Source: Ixodes scapularis (lineage: Eukaryota > Arthropoda > Arachnida > Ixodida > Ixodidae). Taken from it: DNA of 64,000 nt. Of the stretch, positions 22,101 to 32,619 are shown one piece after another. A model generated the notes under the pieces. It saw only the letters and a list, made by a program, of their open reading frames with translations. It had not been told where the DNA came from and searched no databases. Each line of letters opens with the position of its first letter. Within the stretch, counting starts at the first letter, position 1. The DNA is taken from contig NW_024609857.1 of NCBI RefSeq assembly GCF_016920785.2, positions 63,775,349 to 63,839,348 on the forward strand, written 5' to 3'. The position numbers and the translations under genes were made by a program.

Positions 22101-22113
22101 ATGAAGATGTATG
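22101..22113 (+). CDS. Candidate first coding exon of a small two-exon gene
   Basis: ATG AAG ATG TAT G is followed by a consensus donor GTAAGT. LTR element 2 begins 41 bases into the intron. After it, an acceptor (CCTTATCTTAG) opens an exon that joins in frame (G+TG = Val) and stays open for 85 codons. Removing the LTR element leaves an intron of about 55 bases. The predicted product is about 89 residues. The family is not recognised. Confidence 0.35.
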
Positions 22114-22154
22114 GTAAGTATCGAAGCATGAAATTTAGTCTATATATATATTAA

Positions 22155-22523
22155 TGCCGCACGCAGGGTCACGGACTTCTAGAACTTTCTCGTTTATTCT
22201 TGCTCCGGACATAACTTCTATTGTCTATCCCTGCTAGTGTTGTTCTAGAAAGTGCGTGTTCATCCTCGCCCCGAGCGCGCTACGCCCGAACCTTCTCCGC
22301 CGAATCTTCGAGATAGTGACTCACTCTAGATAAGACGCCGCTCGCGACCTTGTCGAGTCAGTCTCGCTACAGCGCTCGATCCTGCGGTTTCGCCGACATC
22401 GACGCCCGCGACGCTCTGCTCTTATCTTCTGTTTCCTTTTTATTTCTTGGGCACAAGTTCGCCCGATTAAACGTTTTAGTTTCCTCAGTTATTCTTTGTT
22501 TCCTCTTTTGTTCCTTCGTGACA
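22155..22523 (+). repeat. 5' LTR of element 2
   Basis: Begins TGCCGCACGCAGGG and ends TTCCTTCGTGACA. It lacks the tRNA-like module of element 1. The U3 part (to about 22320) is unrelated to that of element 1, whereas the downstream part (CCGACATCGACGCCCGCGAC, ATTAAACG) is alike. Confidence 0.93.
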
Positions 22524-22548
22524 TTTTGGTGGAGGTGCAGGGTACCGC

Positions 22549-23913
22549 ATGCCCGTGCAGCGTTCCCCTCCAAAGGCCCGCAGTGCAAGTCCGATTCCAA
22601 GCCCGGTGAGGAGACCACTCCACGAGGAACCTACAACTCGGACCAGCCACCGCAACAAGGGAGAGGATCCAGAGTACGGTTTGCTGCTGGACAAGCCCAA
22701 GCCGAACAAGACGACGATGGCCAACCAGCCTCAGACCCCCGCCGCTTCTGCCGTCGTCTACCTGCCTGTCGTTCCTGGGACACCGGCTCCCTTCCACGGC
22801 GAAAGCCACGAAGACATCGATGACTGGGTCCAACAGTACGAACGAGTGGCCCGTCATAACGGGTGGACACCAGAGCACTTTCTTCAAAATGCTTACTTTG
22901 CCTTGGAAGCAACCGCCCGGAATTGGTTCGAGAACCAAGCATCGATCACCTCCTGGGAGCAACTCAAGGCTGAGTTGCGAAGAACATTCTCGAACCAACA
23001 ACGAAGAGAACACGCGGAAGAGCTTCTTCAAACGAGGATCCAAGGACCTAACGAGAGCGTCGTTAGCTTCGTGGAGGATGTCCTGCGACTCAGCAACCGC
23101 GCCGATCCTCAAGCCTCCGAAGCAAAGAAGCTGAGAATCCTGATGCGAGGCGTCAAGGAAAACATCTTCGGCGGCCTTGTGCGAGCCCCGCCCATCACAG
23201 TCGAAGGATTCATCACGGAGGCAACGAACATTGAACGTGCTCTTCAAGCACGGGCCTCCCACTACCAGCGACTCCCCGGCGTCGCTGCCCACTCGACTTC
23301 CAGCTACAACAGCCCGGACCTCCGCGAGATTATCCGGGACGTCGTGCGGAAAGAAATAAGGAAGCTGCTACCTGTTGCCACAAGCCCGGCTACGCCCTCA
23401 GTCGCCGAGATTGTCCGGGAAGAACTGCAGCAGGCGCTACAGCCAGAAGTTCTCGCCAGCGCCGCTCCTGAACCACCGAAGCTGAGCTACGCCGCAGCTA
23501 CCCGACGACCACCCCCTGCTCACCCGTATACGGCGCCACCTCGACGTGAACCTCCAGCGCCGCAGTATTCCCGACGCCACGAAGATCGGGCGTACGTCCG
23601 CCCAGAACCGCCACGAAAGACCGACGTGTGGAGGACGGCCGATCGACGTCCGTTGTGTTATCACTGCGGTGAAGCCGGCCACATTTACCGTCGATGCCCC
23701 TACCGACAACTGGGGCTGCGCGGGTTCCACCCGAACGACCCGCGCCCAAGGTACGACGAACGTCCTCGTGACATCGAGGAGTATCTCCGACGTTCGCCAT
23801 CTTCAACGCCGCTCCGCCGTGAGTCCCGCTCACCGTCGCCCAGACGTTCAGCGTCTCCAGCGCCACGACCCCGCCGAGAGAGCCTGTCACCCTTGCGTCG
23901 CCGGGAAAACTAA
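22549..23913 (+). CDS. Element 2 gag (intact)
   Basis: A 454-residue frame. It has a basic Pro/Ser-rich N-terminus, a retrotransposon-gag capsid domain (DDWVQQYERVARHN ... WFENQASITSWEQ ... FVEDVLRLSNRADP), and a Pro-rich hinge. A single CCHC knuckle follows (CYHCGEAGHIYRRCPY, about residue 380), then an SR/RS-rich tail. The stop TAA (23911-23913) directly follows GGGAAAAC. It packages the element transcript. Gag is the only gene of the element without a lesion. Confidence 0.92.
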   Translation: MPVQRSPPKARSASPIPSPVRRPLHEEPTTRTSHRNKGEDPEYGLLLDKPKPNKTTMANQPQTPAASAVVYLPVVPGTPAPFHGESHEDIDDWVQQYERVARHNGWTPEHFLQNAYFALEATARNWFENQASITSWEQLKAELRRTFSNQQRREHAEELLQTRIQGPNESVVSFVEDVLRLSNRADPQASEAKKLRILMRGVKENIFGGLVRAPPITVEGFITEATNIERALQARASHYQRLPGVAAHSTSSYNSPDLREIIRDVVRKEIRKLLPVATSPATPSVAEIVREELQQALQPEVLASAAPEPPKLSYAAATRRPPPAHPYTAPPRREPPAPQYSRRHEDRAYVRPEPPRKTDVWRTADRRPLCYHCGEAGHIYRRCPYRQLGLRGFHPNDPRPRYDERPRDIEEYLRRSPSSTPLRRESRSPSPRRSASPAPRPRRESLSPLRRREN

Positions 23914-26900
23914 GTGCGGCAACGCCTGGAGGTGGCGTTGCCGAAGACGACCGAAGTAAAGAACCTCCAAGAACGCCGGAGCGCTCCCACTGTCTCGACG
24001 CTACGCATCACAACGACGTCCCTGCGTCGGTGTCCAACAACCTACACATCATTATCGACGGCCACGACGCATCGGCACTCGTGGACACCGGAGCAGACTA
24101 CTCCGTCTTGAGTGGGAGGCTCTCTCGCCGCCTGCGAAAAGTGACAACGCCGTGGGAAGGCCCTGAAATACGAACCGCCGGTGGGCACCTCATCACACCA
24201 GTCGGGCGATGCACTGCTCGCGTCGAGATCCACGGTGAGACGCGCCCTGTGAAGTTCGTCGTTCTGCAAGACTGTTCCAGGGACGTTATCCTCGGAATGG
24301 ACTTCCTCTGCGAGTATGGCGCCGTCATCGACCTCGGAGCAAACCGGTTGACGCTACGAAAACCTGTTTCACCACCGGAGGAACCCATAGCGACGTCGTC
24401 TGCGGTCCGAGTCCTCGCAAGCCACGTGAACTTACCGCCGCGGTCGAGTGTTTTCGTACCCGTCGGGATCACCGAAGCTTTCTGCGGCTAAGTTCTGCTC
24501 GAAGGAAGCCTACAGTTGCTTCTTGGAAGAGGAATAGGCGTCGCAAGAGGAGTTGCTGAACTTCAGGATGGCCGCACTGTGGTCCTCGTGACGAACTTCC
24601 GAAATGAAGCGCAACACCTCACAAAAGGTGCAGCCGTGGGCCAGGTCGAGGAACTCCGAAACTCCGCCGCTATCGCCGCCATTACTGACGAATCCTCGCC
24701 ACCTCAGCAAGACAATACGTCGCCAGCGCAGCTCGACATTGACCCTAAGCTTCTGGGCCTGAAACGACGACAGCTCAGTGACCTCCTCACCGAATACCGC
24801 GACTGCTTTGCCACGTCGTCAAAGGTGCGCAAACCACCGTTGCGAAGCACCGCATCGTTACCGAGGACGACGCGCGGCCTGTGCATCGGTCACCGTACAG
24901 AGTCTCTGCTAAAGAAAGGGAAGTGATCCAGGAGCAAGTTCAAGAGATGCTGAACGATGACATAATCCAACCTTCAAGCAGTCCCTGGGCCTCTCCAGTC
25001 GTACTGGTTAAGAAGAAGGACGGAACGCTTAGGTTCTGCGTGGACTACCGGTAGCTGAACGCGGTGACGAAGAAAGACGTCTATCCACTCCCCCGCATCG
25101 ACGACACGTTAGACCGGCTGCGCCACTCCCGATACTTTTCATCGATGGACCTGAAGAGCGGCTACTGGCAGATAGAAGTCGACGAACGGGACCGAGAGAA
25201 GACAGCTTTCGTCACGCCGGATGGGCTGTACGAGTTCAAGGTGATGGCCTTCGGACTGTGCACGGCGCCAGCAACTTTCCAGCGTGTCATGGACACCGTA
25301 CTGGCAGGACTGAAGTGGCAGAGCTGTCTCGTCTACCTCGACGACGTCGTAGTGTTTTCCAGCGACTTCGACGAGCACCTGCGACGACTACGAGCTGTTC
25401 TCCAAGCCATACGGACCGCCGGACTCACCCTCAAGCCGTCAAAGTGTCGGTTCGCCTATGACGAGCTGAAGTTCCTAGGTCACGTGGTCAGTAACGAAGG
25501 CGTTCGCCCCGACCCAGAGAAGACTCGCGCCGTCGCAGCATTTCCAGCGCCGACGGACAAGAAGGCCGTGCGAAGGTTCCTTGGGTTATGCGCCTACTAT
25601 CGGCGCTTCGTTCGAGATTTCGCAAGGATTTCCGCACCGCTCACAAGCCTCACGAAGGACGCCGAGAAATTCGAATGGGCCGAGGAGCAGCAGCAGGCAT
25701 TTGACGAGCTGAAGCGACGACTGCAGGCGCCTCCTGTTCTTGGACATTTCGACCAGAATGCGGAAACCGAGATTCACACGGACGCAAGTAACACAGGACT
25801 TGGCGCGGTACTGGTTCAAGTACAAGAGGGCACCGAGCGAGTCATCGCCTACGCAAGTCGGACATTGTCCAAGCCGGAGCGAAATTACTCCACGACCGAA
25901 AAAGAATGCCTTGCGGTCGTCTGGGCGATCACGAAGTTTCGTCCGTACTTATACGGAAGCCCGTTCCGCGTAGTCACGGACCACCATTCGCTCTGCTGGC
26001 TTGCGAACATCAAGGACCCGTCAGGACGCCTTGCGCGATGGAGTCTCCGACTACAAGAGTTCAACATGACCGTAGTCTACAAGTCAGGCCGCAAGCACAG
26101 CGACGCCGACTGCCTGTCCAGAGCTCCCGTCGAAACACCCTCTGACAGCAGCGACGACGATGACGACGAGTGTTTCCTGGGCGCAGTGAACAGCGACGAC
26201 ATGGCCCGACGTCAACGAGACGATCCTGAGCTACGAGCACTAATAGAGCACCTGGAAGGGCGTGGGAGTGCCATACCACGTGTTTTTTCACGAGCCCTGC
26301 CGACCTTCGCCATTAGACAAGGAGTTCTCTACAAAGAGAACTTCGGCAACAACAACTCCACGTGGCTGCTGGTAATCCCGACCGACCTTCGAGAGGAGAT
26401 CTTCCAAGCTTGCCACGACGACCCGACGTCCGGACACCTTGGTTACAGCCGGACACTGGCCCGTATTCGTGAAAAGTATTACTGGCCCAAGCTCCCCAAA
26501 ACCGTCCACCTATACACACGATCATGCCATGAATGCCAGCGACGAAAGAAACCTCCAACGAGGCCGGCCGGACGCTTGCAGTCAATTCTTCCGCCAACGG
26601 CACCCTTCCAGCAGATCGGAATGGATCTACTTGGCCCTTTTCCGCCGTCGACGTCAGGAAATCGATGGATCATCGTCGCCACAGATTATCTCACGCGGTA
26701 CGCCGAAACGAAAGCCCTTCCTTTCGGAACTGCTGTGGAAGTTGCCAAGTTTTTCATTGAATCCATTGTCCTCCGGCACGGCGCTCCCGAAGTCCTGATC
26801 TCGGACCGTGGATCCTCGTTCATGGCCCAGCTGACACAAGAAGTCCTTCGTCTCAGCCACACCAGCCATCGTCGCACCACGGCGTACCACCCTCAGACCA

Positions 26901-27463
26901 ACGGGCTGACGGAAAGACTCAACAAGACCATCGCCGACATGATTTCCATGTACGTCGACGTGGAGGACAAGACATGGGACGAGGTGTTGCCGTATGTCAC
27001 CTTTGCCTACAACACGGCCGTACAAGAGACCACCGGAGTGACACCCTTTCAACTGGTGCATGGGCGCAAGGTAACAACAATGCTGGACGCTATGTTACCC
27101 CACGAACCGACTGTCGACGGAAGCGACGACGCCCAGGTGGTTGCCCAACGGGCAGAAGAAGTCCGTCAGCTCGCCAGACTCCGGATTCAAGCCCAACAAC
27201 GTATCAACACTGGCCGCTACAACCTTCGTCGCCGGGACGTCCACTTCCAGCCCGGAGACAGGGTGTGGGTGTGGACACCGATCCGCCGCCGTGGTCTCAG
27301 CGAGAAACTCCTGAAGCGCTACTTTGGACCCTACGAAGTGCTTCGTCGACTCGGGGATCTGAACTACGAGCTGATGCCCGACGGAACAAGGACTTCATCA
27401 CGCCGCCCTCCACGACCAGAAGTCGTCCACGTCGTGCGCATGAAGCCGTACTACGCTCGATAG
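23907..27463 (+). pseudogene. Element 2 pol (three lesions)
   Basis: In -1 frame to gag from the GGGAAAAC overlap. Protease LVDTGADYSVLSG is intact. TAA at 24489-24491 falls where element 1 has Glu; a 1-base deletion near 24828 shifts frame; TAG at 25052-25054 replaces Gln in the RT fingers (FCVDYR). From 25064 the frame is open for 799 codons. It covers RT (YLDD), RNase H, the HHCC integrase finger, the full D,D,E core (MDLLGPF, SDRGSSF, TERLNK) and an intact GPY module, ending at TAG 27461-27463. The integrase is better preserved than in element 1. Confidence 0.92.
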
Positions 27464-27561
27464 GACAGTGGACCTTACGTATTCCAAATGACTCTTTAGT
27501 TTACCGTTCTTTTTATTTGCTTTGTTTTGTTTTTGGGTTGCATCGGGACGATGCACTTTTT

Positions 27562-27575
27562 AAAGGGGGGGATAA
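27562..27575 (+). promoter_or_regulatory. Polypurine tract of element 2
   Basis: AAAGGGGGGGATAA abuts the 3' LTR, in the same position as in element 1. Confidence 0.8.
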
Positions 27576-27944
27576 TGCCGCACGCAGGGTCACGGACTTC
27601 TAGAACTTTCTCGTTTATTCTTGCTCCGGACATAACTTCTATTGTCTATCCCTGCTAGTGTTGTTCTAGAAAGTGCGTGTTCATCCTCGCCCCGAGCGCG
27701 CTACGCCCGAACCTTCTCCGCCGAATCTTCGAGATAGTGACTCACTCTAGATAAGACGCCGCTCGCGACCTTGTCGAGTCAGTCTCGCCCCAGCGCTCGA
27801 TCCTGCGGTTTCGCCGACATCGACGCCCGCGACGCTCTGCTCTTATCTTCTGTTTCCTTTTTATTTCTTGGGCACAAGTTCGCCCGATTAAACGTTTTAG
27901 TTTCCTCAGTTATTCTTTGTTTCCTCTTTTGTTCCTTCGTGACA
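27576..27944 (+). repeat. 3' LTR of element 2
   Basis: Differs from 22155-22523 by two adjacent-region substitutions (CTCGCCCCAGC here, CTCGCTACAGC in the 5' copy). Confidence 0.93.
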
Positions 27945-27962
27945 ATATACCCCTTATCTTAG

Positions 27963-28219
27963 TGTGCGGTGCATTTGTAGCATCTAGAATGCCTGTTCCG
28001 TTCGTGGTTACGCCATGCATTTTTCTCGGCGACCCTGAGGTTGCTGTACATTTGGTAGCAAAAAGAATATCAAAAACATATAAAACACCTCTTAGGGAAG
28101 ATGGTCCGGAGGTATTTCTTTTGAAATGTGCATGCGGTTCCCGAAAATTTTATGTGTCATGTTTCTCAACTACGTGCCGTAGCGGTTTCCCCTGTAAATC
28201 TTTGTCAAGTTGTAAATAG
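27963..28219 (+). CDS. Candidate second exon of the small gene
   Basis: Acceptor CCTTATCTTAG, 17 bases after the retrotransposon, opens 85 codons to TAA (28217-28219). The frame runs VCGAFVASRMPVPFVV, CIFLGDPEVAVHLVAK, then a Cys-rich end (KCACGSRKFYVSCF, CRSGFPCKSLSSCK). It joins in phase with 22101-22113. No family recognised. Alternatives are a captured ORF of another repeat or chance; the in-phase join across an obvious insertion is the main support. Confidence 0.35.
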
Positions 28220-28811
28220 TGTAACATGGTAAAGGAACTCAAAATAATTCATACAGACATTTGCTTTGAAATACGAGTAAAGTGGTCGAAGGCCCAATTC
28301 TACGGATTTCAGCCTAAAATATAATTAGTTGATATCGAGTGGGGATGCTCAAAAATTAAAATTTCTGATAATAGATTCATTATTGCTCTCAATTTGTAAT
28401 CTTAATTACAAATTGAATGTATTAAAAATACGTTCATACTTAAAATAGTATTTTTTAAGTTATAATTATTTGCAAATAGTCTAAACGGTTCAGCGCTGCA
28501 AGTTTCTCTTAAAGGGATTGTCCGGTCGAAACCGGAAGTACTTAAGTTTTTGCGCTCGTTACATCGAGGGAGCCTTCATGTAAACAAACAACATTTTTAT
28601 TTTGATATATGATCTGCCGTTATTAACTAAACCTTTCATGAGCGTATGTACGAAACTGCACCCCGAATTTCGCCAGTGTCAATGGCTGACATCCGTAGCT
28701 GCTGCGTGACGTCACAAAACGCAAAGGTTTGTCGGATGGTCGGGAGAACAACTTACAAGCGTTGGTCGATGGGTGTATTGTATTTGTTTCGAATTATATA
28801 GTCTCCTAGGC

Positions 28812-29112
28812 CAGAGGTTCTCAAATGGGGGTTCGCGAAGGCCTTCTAGGGATCCGCGAAGGCCTGCCTTATCAGTCGAGCCCGGCAATAAAAGTTGTCT
28901 TCTTTTTTTTTCTTTTCAGGTCGAAAAGAAATGTTTTAGTTTTCGGGCGAGTTTTTTCGTATGAAGGTCAATAAGGGAGGTCTACTTCACACTACCCCTT
29001 AGTTATATTATTTAACTTATACCTTTCCTCTCCTCTCACCACGAACGGGGTCCTCCATCATCTCCGCCGATCCACAAGGGGTCCGCGAAATATCGATGGT
29101 TGAGAACCACTG
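28812..29112. mobile_element. hAT-type MITE (301 bp)
   Basis: Ends CAGAGGTTCTCAA and TTGAGAACCACTG, bounded by the perfect 8-bp duplication TCCTAGGC (28804-28811, 29113-29120). CAG(T/A)GGTTCTCAA is the terminal signature of Charlie/Tip100-like hAT families. Nested in 28513-31690. Confidence 0.9.
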
Positions 29113-29737
29113 TCCTAGGCTTTACACTACTGAAACACAGTTCTTTTATTGCAGTTCCCAAGCATGTGCAAAAAAAAAAAGTCACGCCTTTTAGCAGGAT
29201 ATTACTCGAAAACGGCCATAAGCTTCGAGCAAACGTATGCCGTTTCGCGCAAACACAACTGCGACGGCCATCGATCGAATTAGGAGCGCTTGCAAAGCAA
29301 AGGTCGCCTCTGAAGTGGCAACTAGGTACACGAAGCGGTATCTGGGTACACACATCGGCGGATCCACTGGATCGGTGATGAGGCTGCGGGTCTTTCCCTC
29401 AGAGGCGATGACCGCGGGTCGAAGACAACCGGCGAATCCTTCAAATGCATGTCGTCACTCGACTTGGACGAGTTTGGTGAATCGTAGCCACACTCTATTT
29501 TCACATGCGGGTCAAACAGAATTTGGCTCCACGCGTGCTAAATACAACTTCTGGTATCGTTTCCAGGTGGTCTACCTGTTGGTTTCGGTTTCGCTGCATA
29601 AACAAATTGATTGATCCGATTTGGGCGAGGAGTGGATGGACGTAGTTTAATATCGTTGGCACAGCATCACGCCTCAGCTTACGAGCCTTCTGTCCGCTTA
29701 GAGCTCAGCTCGTAGCTCTCTTATGTGCTGCCTAAAC

Positions 29738-31226
29738 TAGAGCACTGCACGGGCCGGAATTTTTAGGCCCGGCCCGACCCGGCCCGGTAGAGACACGACC
29801 CGGGCTCGGCCCGAGCCCGACAGAATTTTTAATTTCTAGGCCCCGCCCGACCCGGCCCGGAAGAGACACGGCCCGGGCTCGGCCCGAGCCCGACAGAATT
29901 TTTAATTTCTAGGCCCCGCCCGACCCGGCCCGATGGCTGTAGCCCGAAACAACCAATTACCGTTTAAACCTGTCCCGTTTCGACCCGTTCTCGAAACGAG
30001 CTCCCCATTTGAACCCGTCCTGTTTCGACCCATTCTTTAAACGCCCTTCCCATATGAACCCGTCTCGTTTCGACCAGTTCCCTAAACGCCCTTCTCGTTT
30101 GAATTTGTCCTGTTTCGACCCATTCCCTGAGCGTCCTTCTTATTTGAACCAGTTTCCGAAACACTCTTTGCGTTTCAACGCGTCCCGTTTCAACCTACTT
30201 TTATAAGGCCCTGCACATCGCAACCTCTTCGCAAAAAGTCTCCATCGTTCTAAGCCTGGTCTGCGCACCTTTTCTGTTTAAGAATATGTTCTGAATTAGC
30301 TTTACATGTCAACGCGTTCTTAAAATATACAACCCTTTCAGGCAAGCTTAAGTTTAATATATTCCTACTTAACCTCTTAAAACGTTTTTTTTTTCAAGAT
30401 GGTTCCCAAAACGTGCAAGCGCGGAACGGACTATGTACACTGCGCGACACTGATACCGCGAACACGACGTTGGCTCTTTTTTCGAATTTTACTTCGAAAT
30501 GGTGTTAGTAGGCACCAAAGTATACCGCTTAGGTCTGTAGCTTAGATGAGCACTTCTAAAGACACTAATAGTTTTGAAAACAGCGTTTTGATTCTATGAG
30601 ATAAACATAAAAACACGACGATCGCTTGTTCGCGCTAATATAGTGTCGCGCTCTGTGCAATAAGTGAGTCTTAGAATAACGTACTCAAGCACTTTGGGCA
30701 AGCTAAAATTAGCATCGCCATAGGTTTTACATCTCAACGCTATTTTTACGGTACCCAAAGCGCTCGCGTACGTTTTTCTAAACCTTCCTAATAGTGAACT
30801 AGATATTTTTGAGAGCGATGAATCAGACAGGTTGACAAGCATATGACTGGGACTTTATTTTGTTTACAATTTATAACACTGAACCCTCGCTCACACGGAA
30901 AAAGCTTGAAGGCTTTCTAGCTTCAAGACGTCTTTTAGTTATTATTTTTAACGACGCTGTAGTGAATTTGCACTTCGCTTTTTTTTGTATTTAATGAACC
31001 TAAAAGATTAACAACAATCTATGATTTACGGCACAAGATTGACCAGGCACGGCCCAGGCACGGCCCGGGCCGGACCGGACCGGACCGGACCGGCGCGGCC
31101 TGAGAACTTTTTTGTTCAAGCCCGAGCCCGGCCCGGGGCCCGAGAAAATACGTGCTACCCGGCCCGGGCACGGCCCGCGGGCCGGGCTCGGGCTTTTGGG
31201 CTGGCCCGGGCCCATGCAGTGCTCTA
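29738..31226. mobile_element. Nonautonomous hAT element (1.49 kb) with GC-rich ends
   Basis: Ends TAGAGCACTGCACGGGCC and GGCCCATGCAGTGCTCTA with a perfect 8-bp duplication GCCTAAAC (29730-29737, 31227-31234). Just inside are repeated GGCCCGG/CCCGACCCGG motifs, which account for the Pro/Gly/Arg-rich ORFs. The middle (29970-30200) has diverged GTTTCGACCC-type repeats of about 30-35 bp. No transposase. Nested in 28513-31690. Confidence 0.88.
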
Positions 31227-31699
31227 GCCTAAACGCTGCCTAAGCGGGATCTTGATCTTGACGGGAACCCAGTCCCTACGCCCGGCGACGATCCATCTTG
31301 CTCGTCACCGCACGTCTTGCGGAGAAGTGTGGAACGTCATGTCTTGGCTCGCGTGTGCTGCCCGGTAATTGTGGCACCCAACCGCGCAACAAAAATCTCA
31401 CCTAACCACGAAACAAGTCGAGCACAACAACAAAAACGAAGCAAGCTGTGGCGTTCACTCGCAGGTAAACGACGAGACAGAAATGCTCGCTTTGTGTTGT
31501 GTGGTGTCAGAGCTCCCATGTTGCCACCGAAAACAGCGTTTACGCTAGAGTGCGATTGGGGCAGTATAAATTCAATTACTCATGCAGAGGGGCATATAAA
31601 ATTCAGATATTGCACGTACGATGCTTGTCGAGGCAATAGCAATGATATTCAATTGTTTTCTCGAATACAAAATTTGACCGGACAATCCCTTTAAAGGGG

Positions 31700-32190
31700 C
31701 ACTAAAGATGTTTCTGGGATAGTCCACTCTTGGTCATGCGTTATTCTAGAGGCTCTAAGCATCCCAAGAATCTAAACATTATAATCCTGCGCCACCGATT
31801 TTCGTATTAAAATGGGATAATCAGTTTTTCTGCGTTATATCACAGAACCCGAACCGTTGCCAAACAACGAACGGCGCTTGTCAGCCAATCAAGGTGCGGT
31901 TTCTTGCGTCGAGTGATCCGAATGCGAGCTGCTTCTCGCATTGTTTTGCCAGCACTCCTTACTCAGGTGCACGAAGTGGAGATTGCGGGGCCTGGGAGAG
32001 CTTCCAAAACTAGCCCAGAGTTCGTTCGAAAGAGGGTTACCGGATGCTGCTAAATTGTTTTTAGTGGTCGGAGGCCCAAACAGTTTGTGTCCCTCTGGCT
32101 TCGACCACCTTGTGATAGCATTTCGGTCTTCATAGAAATTATGTCTTATGGGTGCTGTCACTTTCAACTCCAAATTCCTTATCTCTTTCA
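31700..32190. other. Possible MITE end and spacer
   Basis: TTAAAGGGGCACTAAAG at 31691-31707 looks like the end of another TTAA-class miniature element abutting 28513-31690, but no partner end was found. No gene seen. Confidence 0.3.
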
Positions 32191-32191
32191 G

Positions 32192-32301
32192 GCTTCTTTG
32201 GGCACTATGTGGACACAACCTGCACTGACGAGACAACGCGCAAGGTTCGCAAGGCAAGGATGAACAAGCTTCTGGCTAGGAAGATTCCTGATTTAAATTG
32301 A
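32192..32301 (+). CDS. Candidate terminal exon, basic C-terminus
   Basis: A strong polypyrimidine acceptor (TTCCTTATCTCTTTCAG) opens a frame in phase 1 reading FFGHYVDTTCTDETTRKVRK, then a Lys/Arg-rich helix, to TGA 32299-32301. AATAAA follows 37 bases after the stop (about 32339-32344). This combination suggests a genuine 3' exon, of a host gene or of a transposon gene. Upstream exons were not identified, and the family is unknown. Confidence 0.35.
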
Positions 32302-32434
32302 GAGGTTTGCGTGAATGTGAGATTTGTATGAATGGGAGAATAAACTGTATTATCTTAAATAAGCTACACCGTGTACTCTCATTTGGCAAGCCATGTAATG
32401 CAGTAGGTAAATAGCATGCCGATATAACTAAAAC

Positions 32435-32575
32435 TAATAGGCTACACCAATACAACTAATAGACTAATACAACTAATAGACTAATAGAACTAATAGACTA
32501 ATACAACTAATAGACTAATATAACTAATAGGCTAATACAACTAATACAAAGTGTCAATAAACCGATAGGCTATTA
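32435..32575. repeat. Tandem CTAATA repeat
   Basis: About ten units of ACTAATAGACTAATACA type with slight variation, ending just before the fourth MULE piece. A diverged patch of the same motif follows the third MULE piece at 18735. Confidence 0.8.
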
Positions 32576-32619
32576 GAAATTTCCATCAGAATTTTTACTC
32601 TGGGCCCATTACGCATGCG

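Larger units (their letters stand above)
22155..27944 (+). mobile_element. Ty3/gypsy LTR retrotransposon, element 2 (5.8 kb)
   Basis: Same family as element 1 by gag/pol and 3' leader, but with different LTRs of 369 bp (22155-22523 and 27576-27944) that differ from each other at only two positions. ATAT flanks both sides (22148-22151, if the LTR is taken to start TAATGCC, and 27945-27948). Near-identical LTRs indicate a young insertion, yet pol carries two nonsense codons and a 1-base deletion. The copy was therefore either damaged before or during retrotransposition or has decayed quickly. It lies in the intron of the small gene candidate 22101-28219. Confidence 0.95.
28513..31690. mobile_element. 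TTAA-flanked element hosting two hAT insertions
   Basis: The left end AGGGATTGTCCGGTCGAA and right end TTTGACCGGACAATCCCT are inverted complements, with TTAA outside both (28509-28512, 31691-31694). TTAA duplications fit piggyBac-type elements; a TA duplication with one more terminal base is also possible. Subtracting the two nested hAT elements and their duplications leaves about 1.37 kb with no recognisable transposase. Confidence 0.7.

Noticed and set aside
29322..29504. Minus-strand 60-codon ORF with protein-like composition
   Set aside because: Lies in the interior of a TTAA element, has no start context, splice support or recognised motif.
31000..31227. Gly/Pro/Arg-rich short ORFs
   Set aside because: Low-complexity GGCCCGG sequence at the end of a hAT element, open on both strands.
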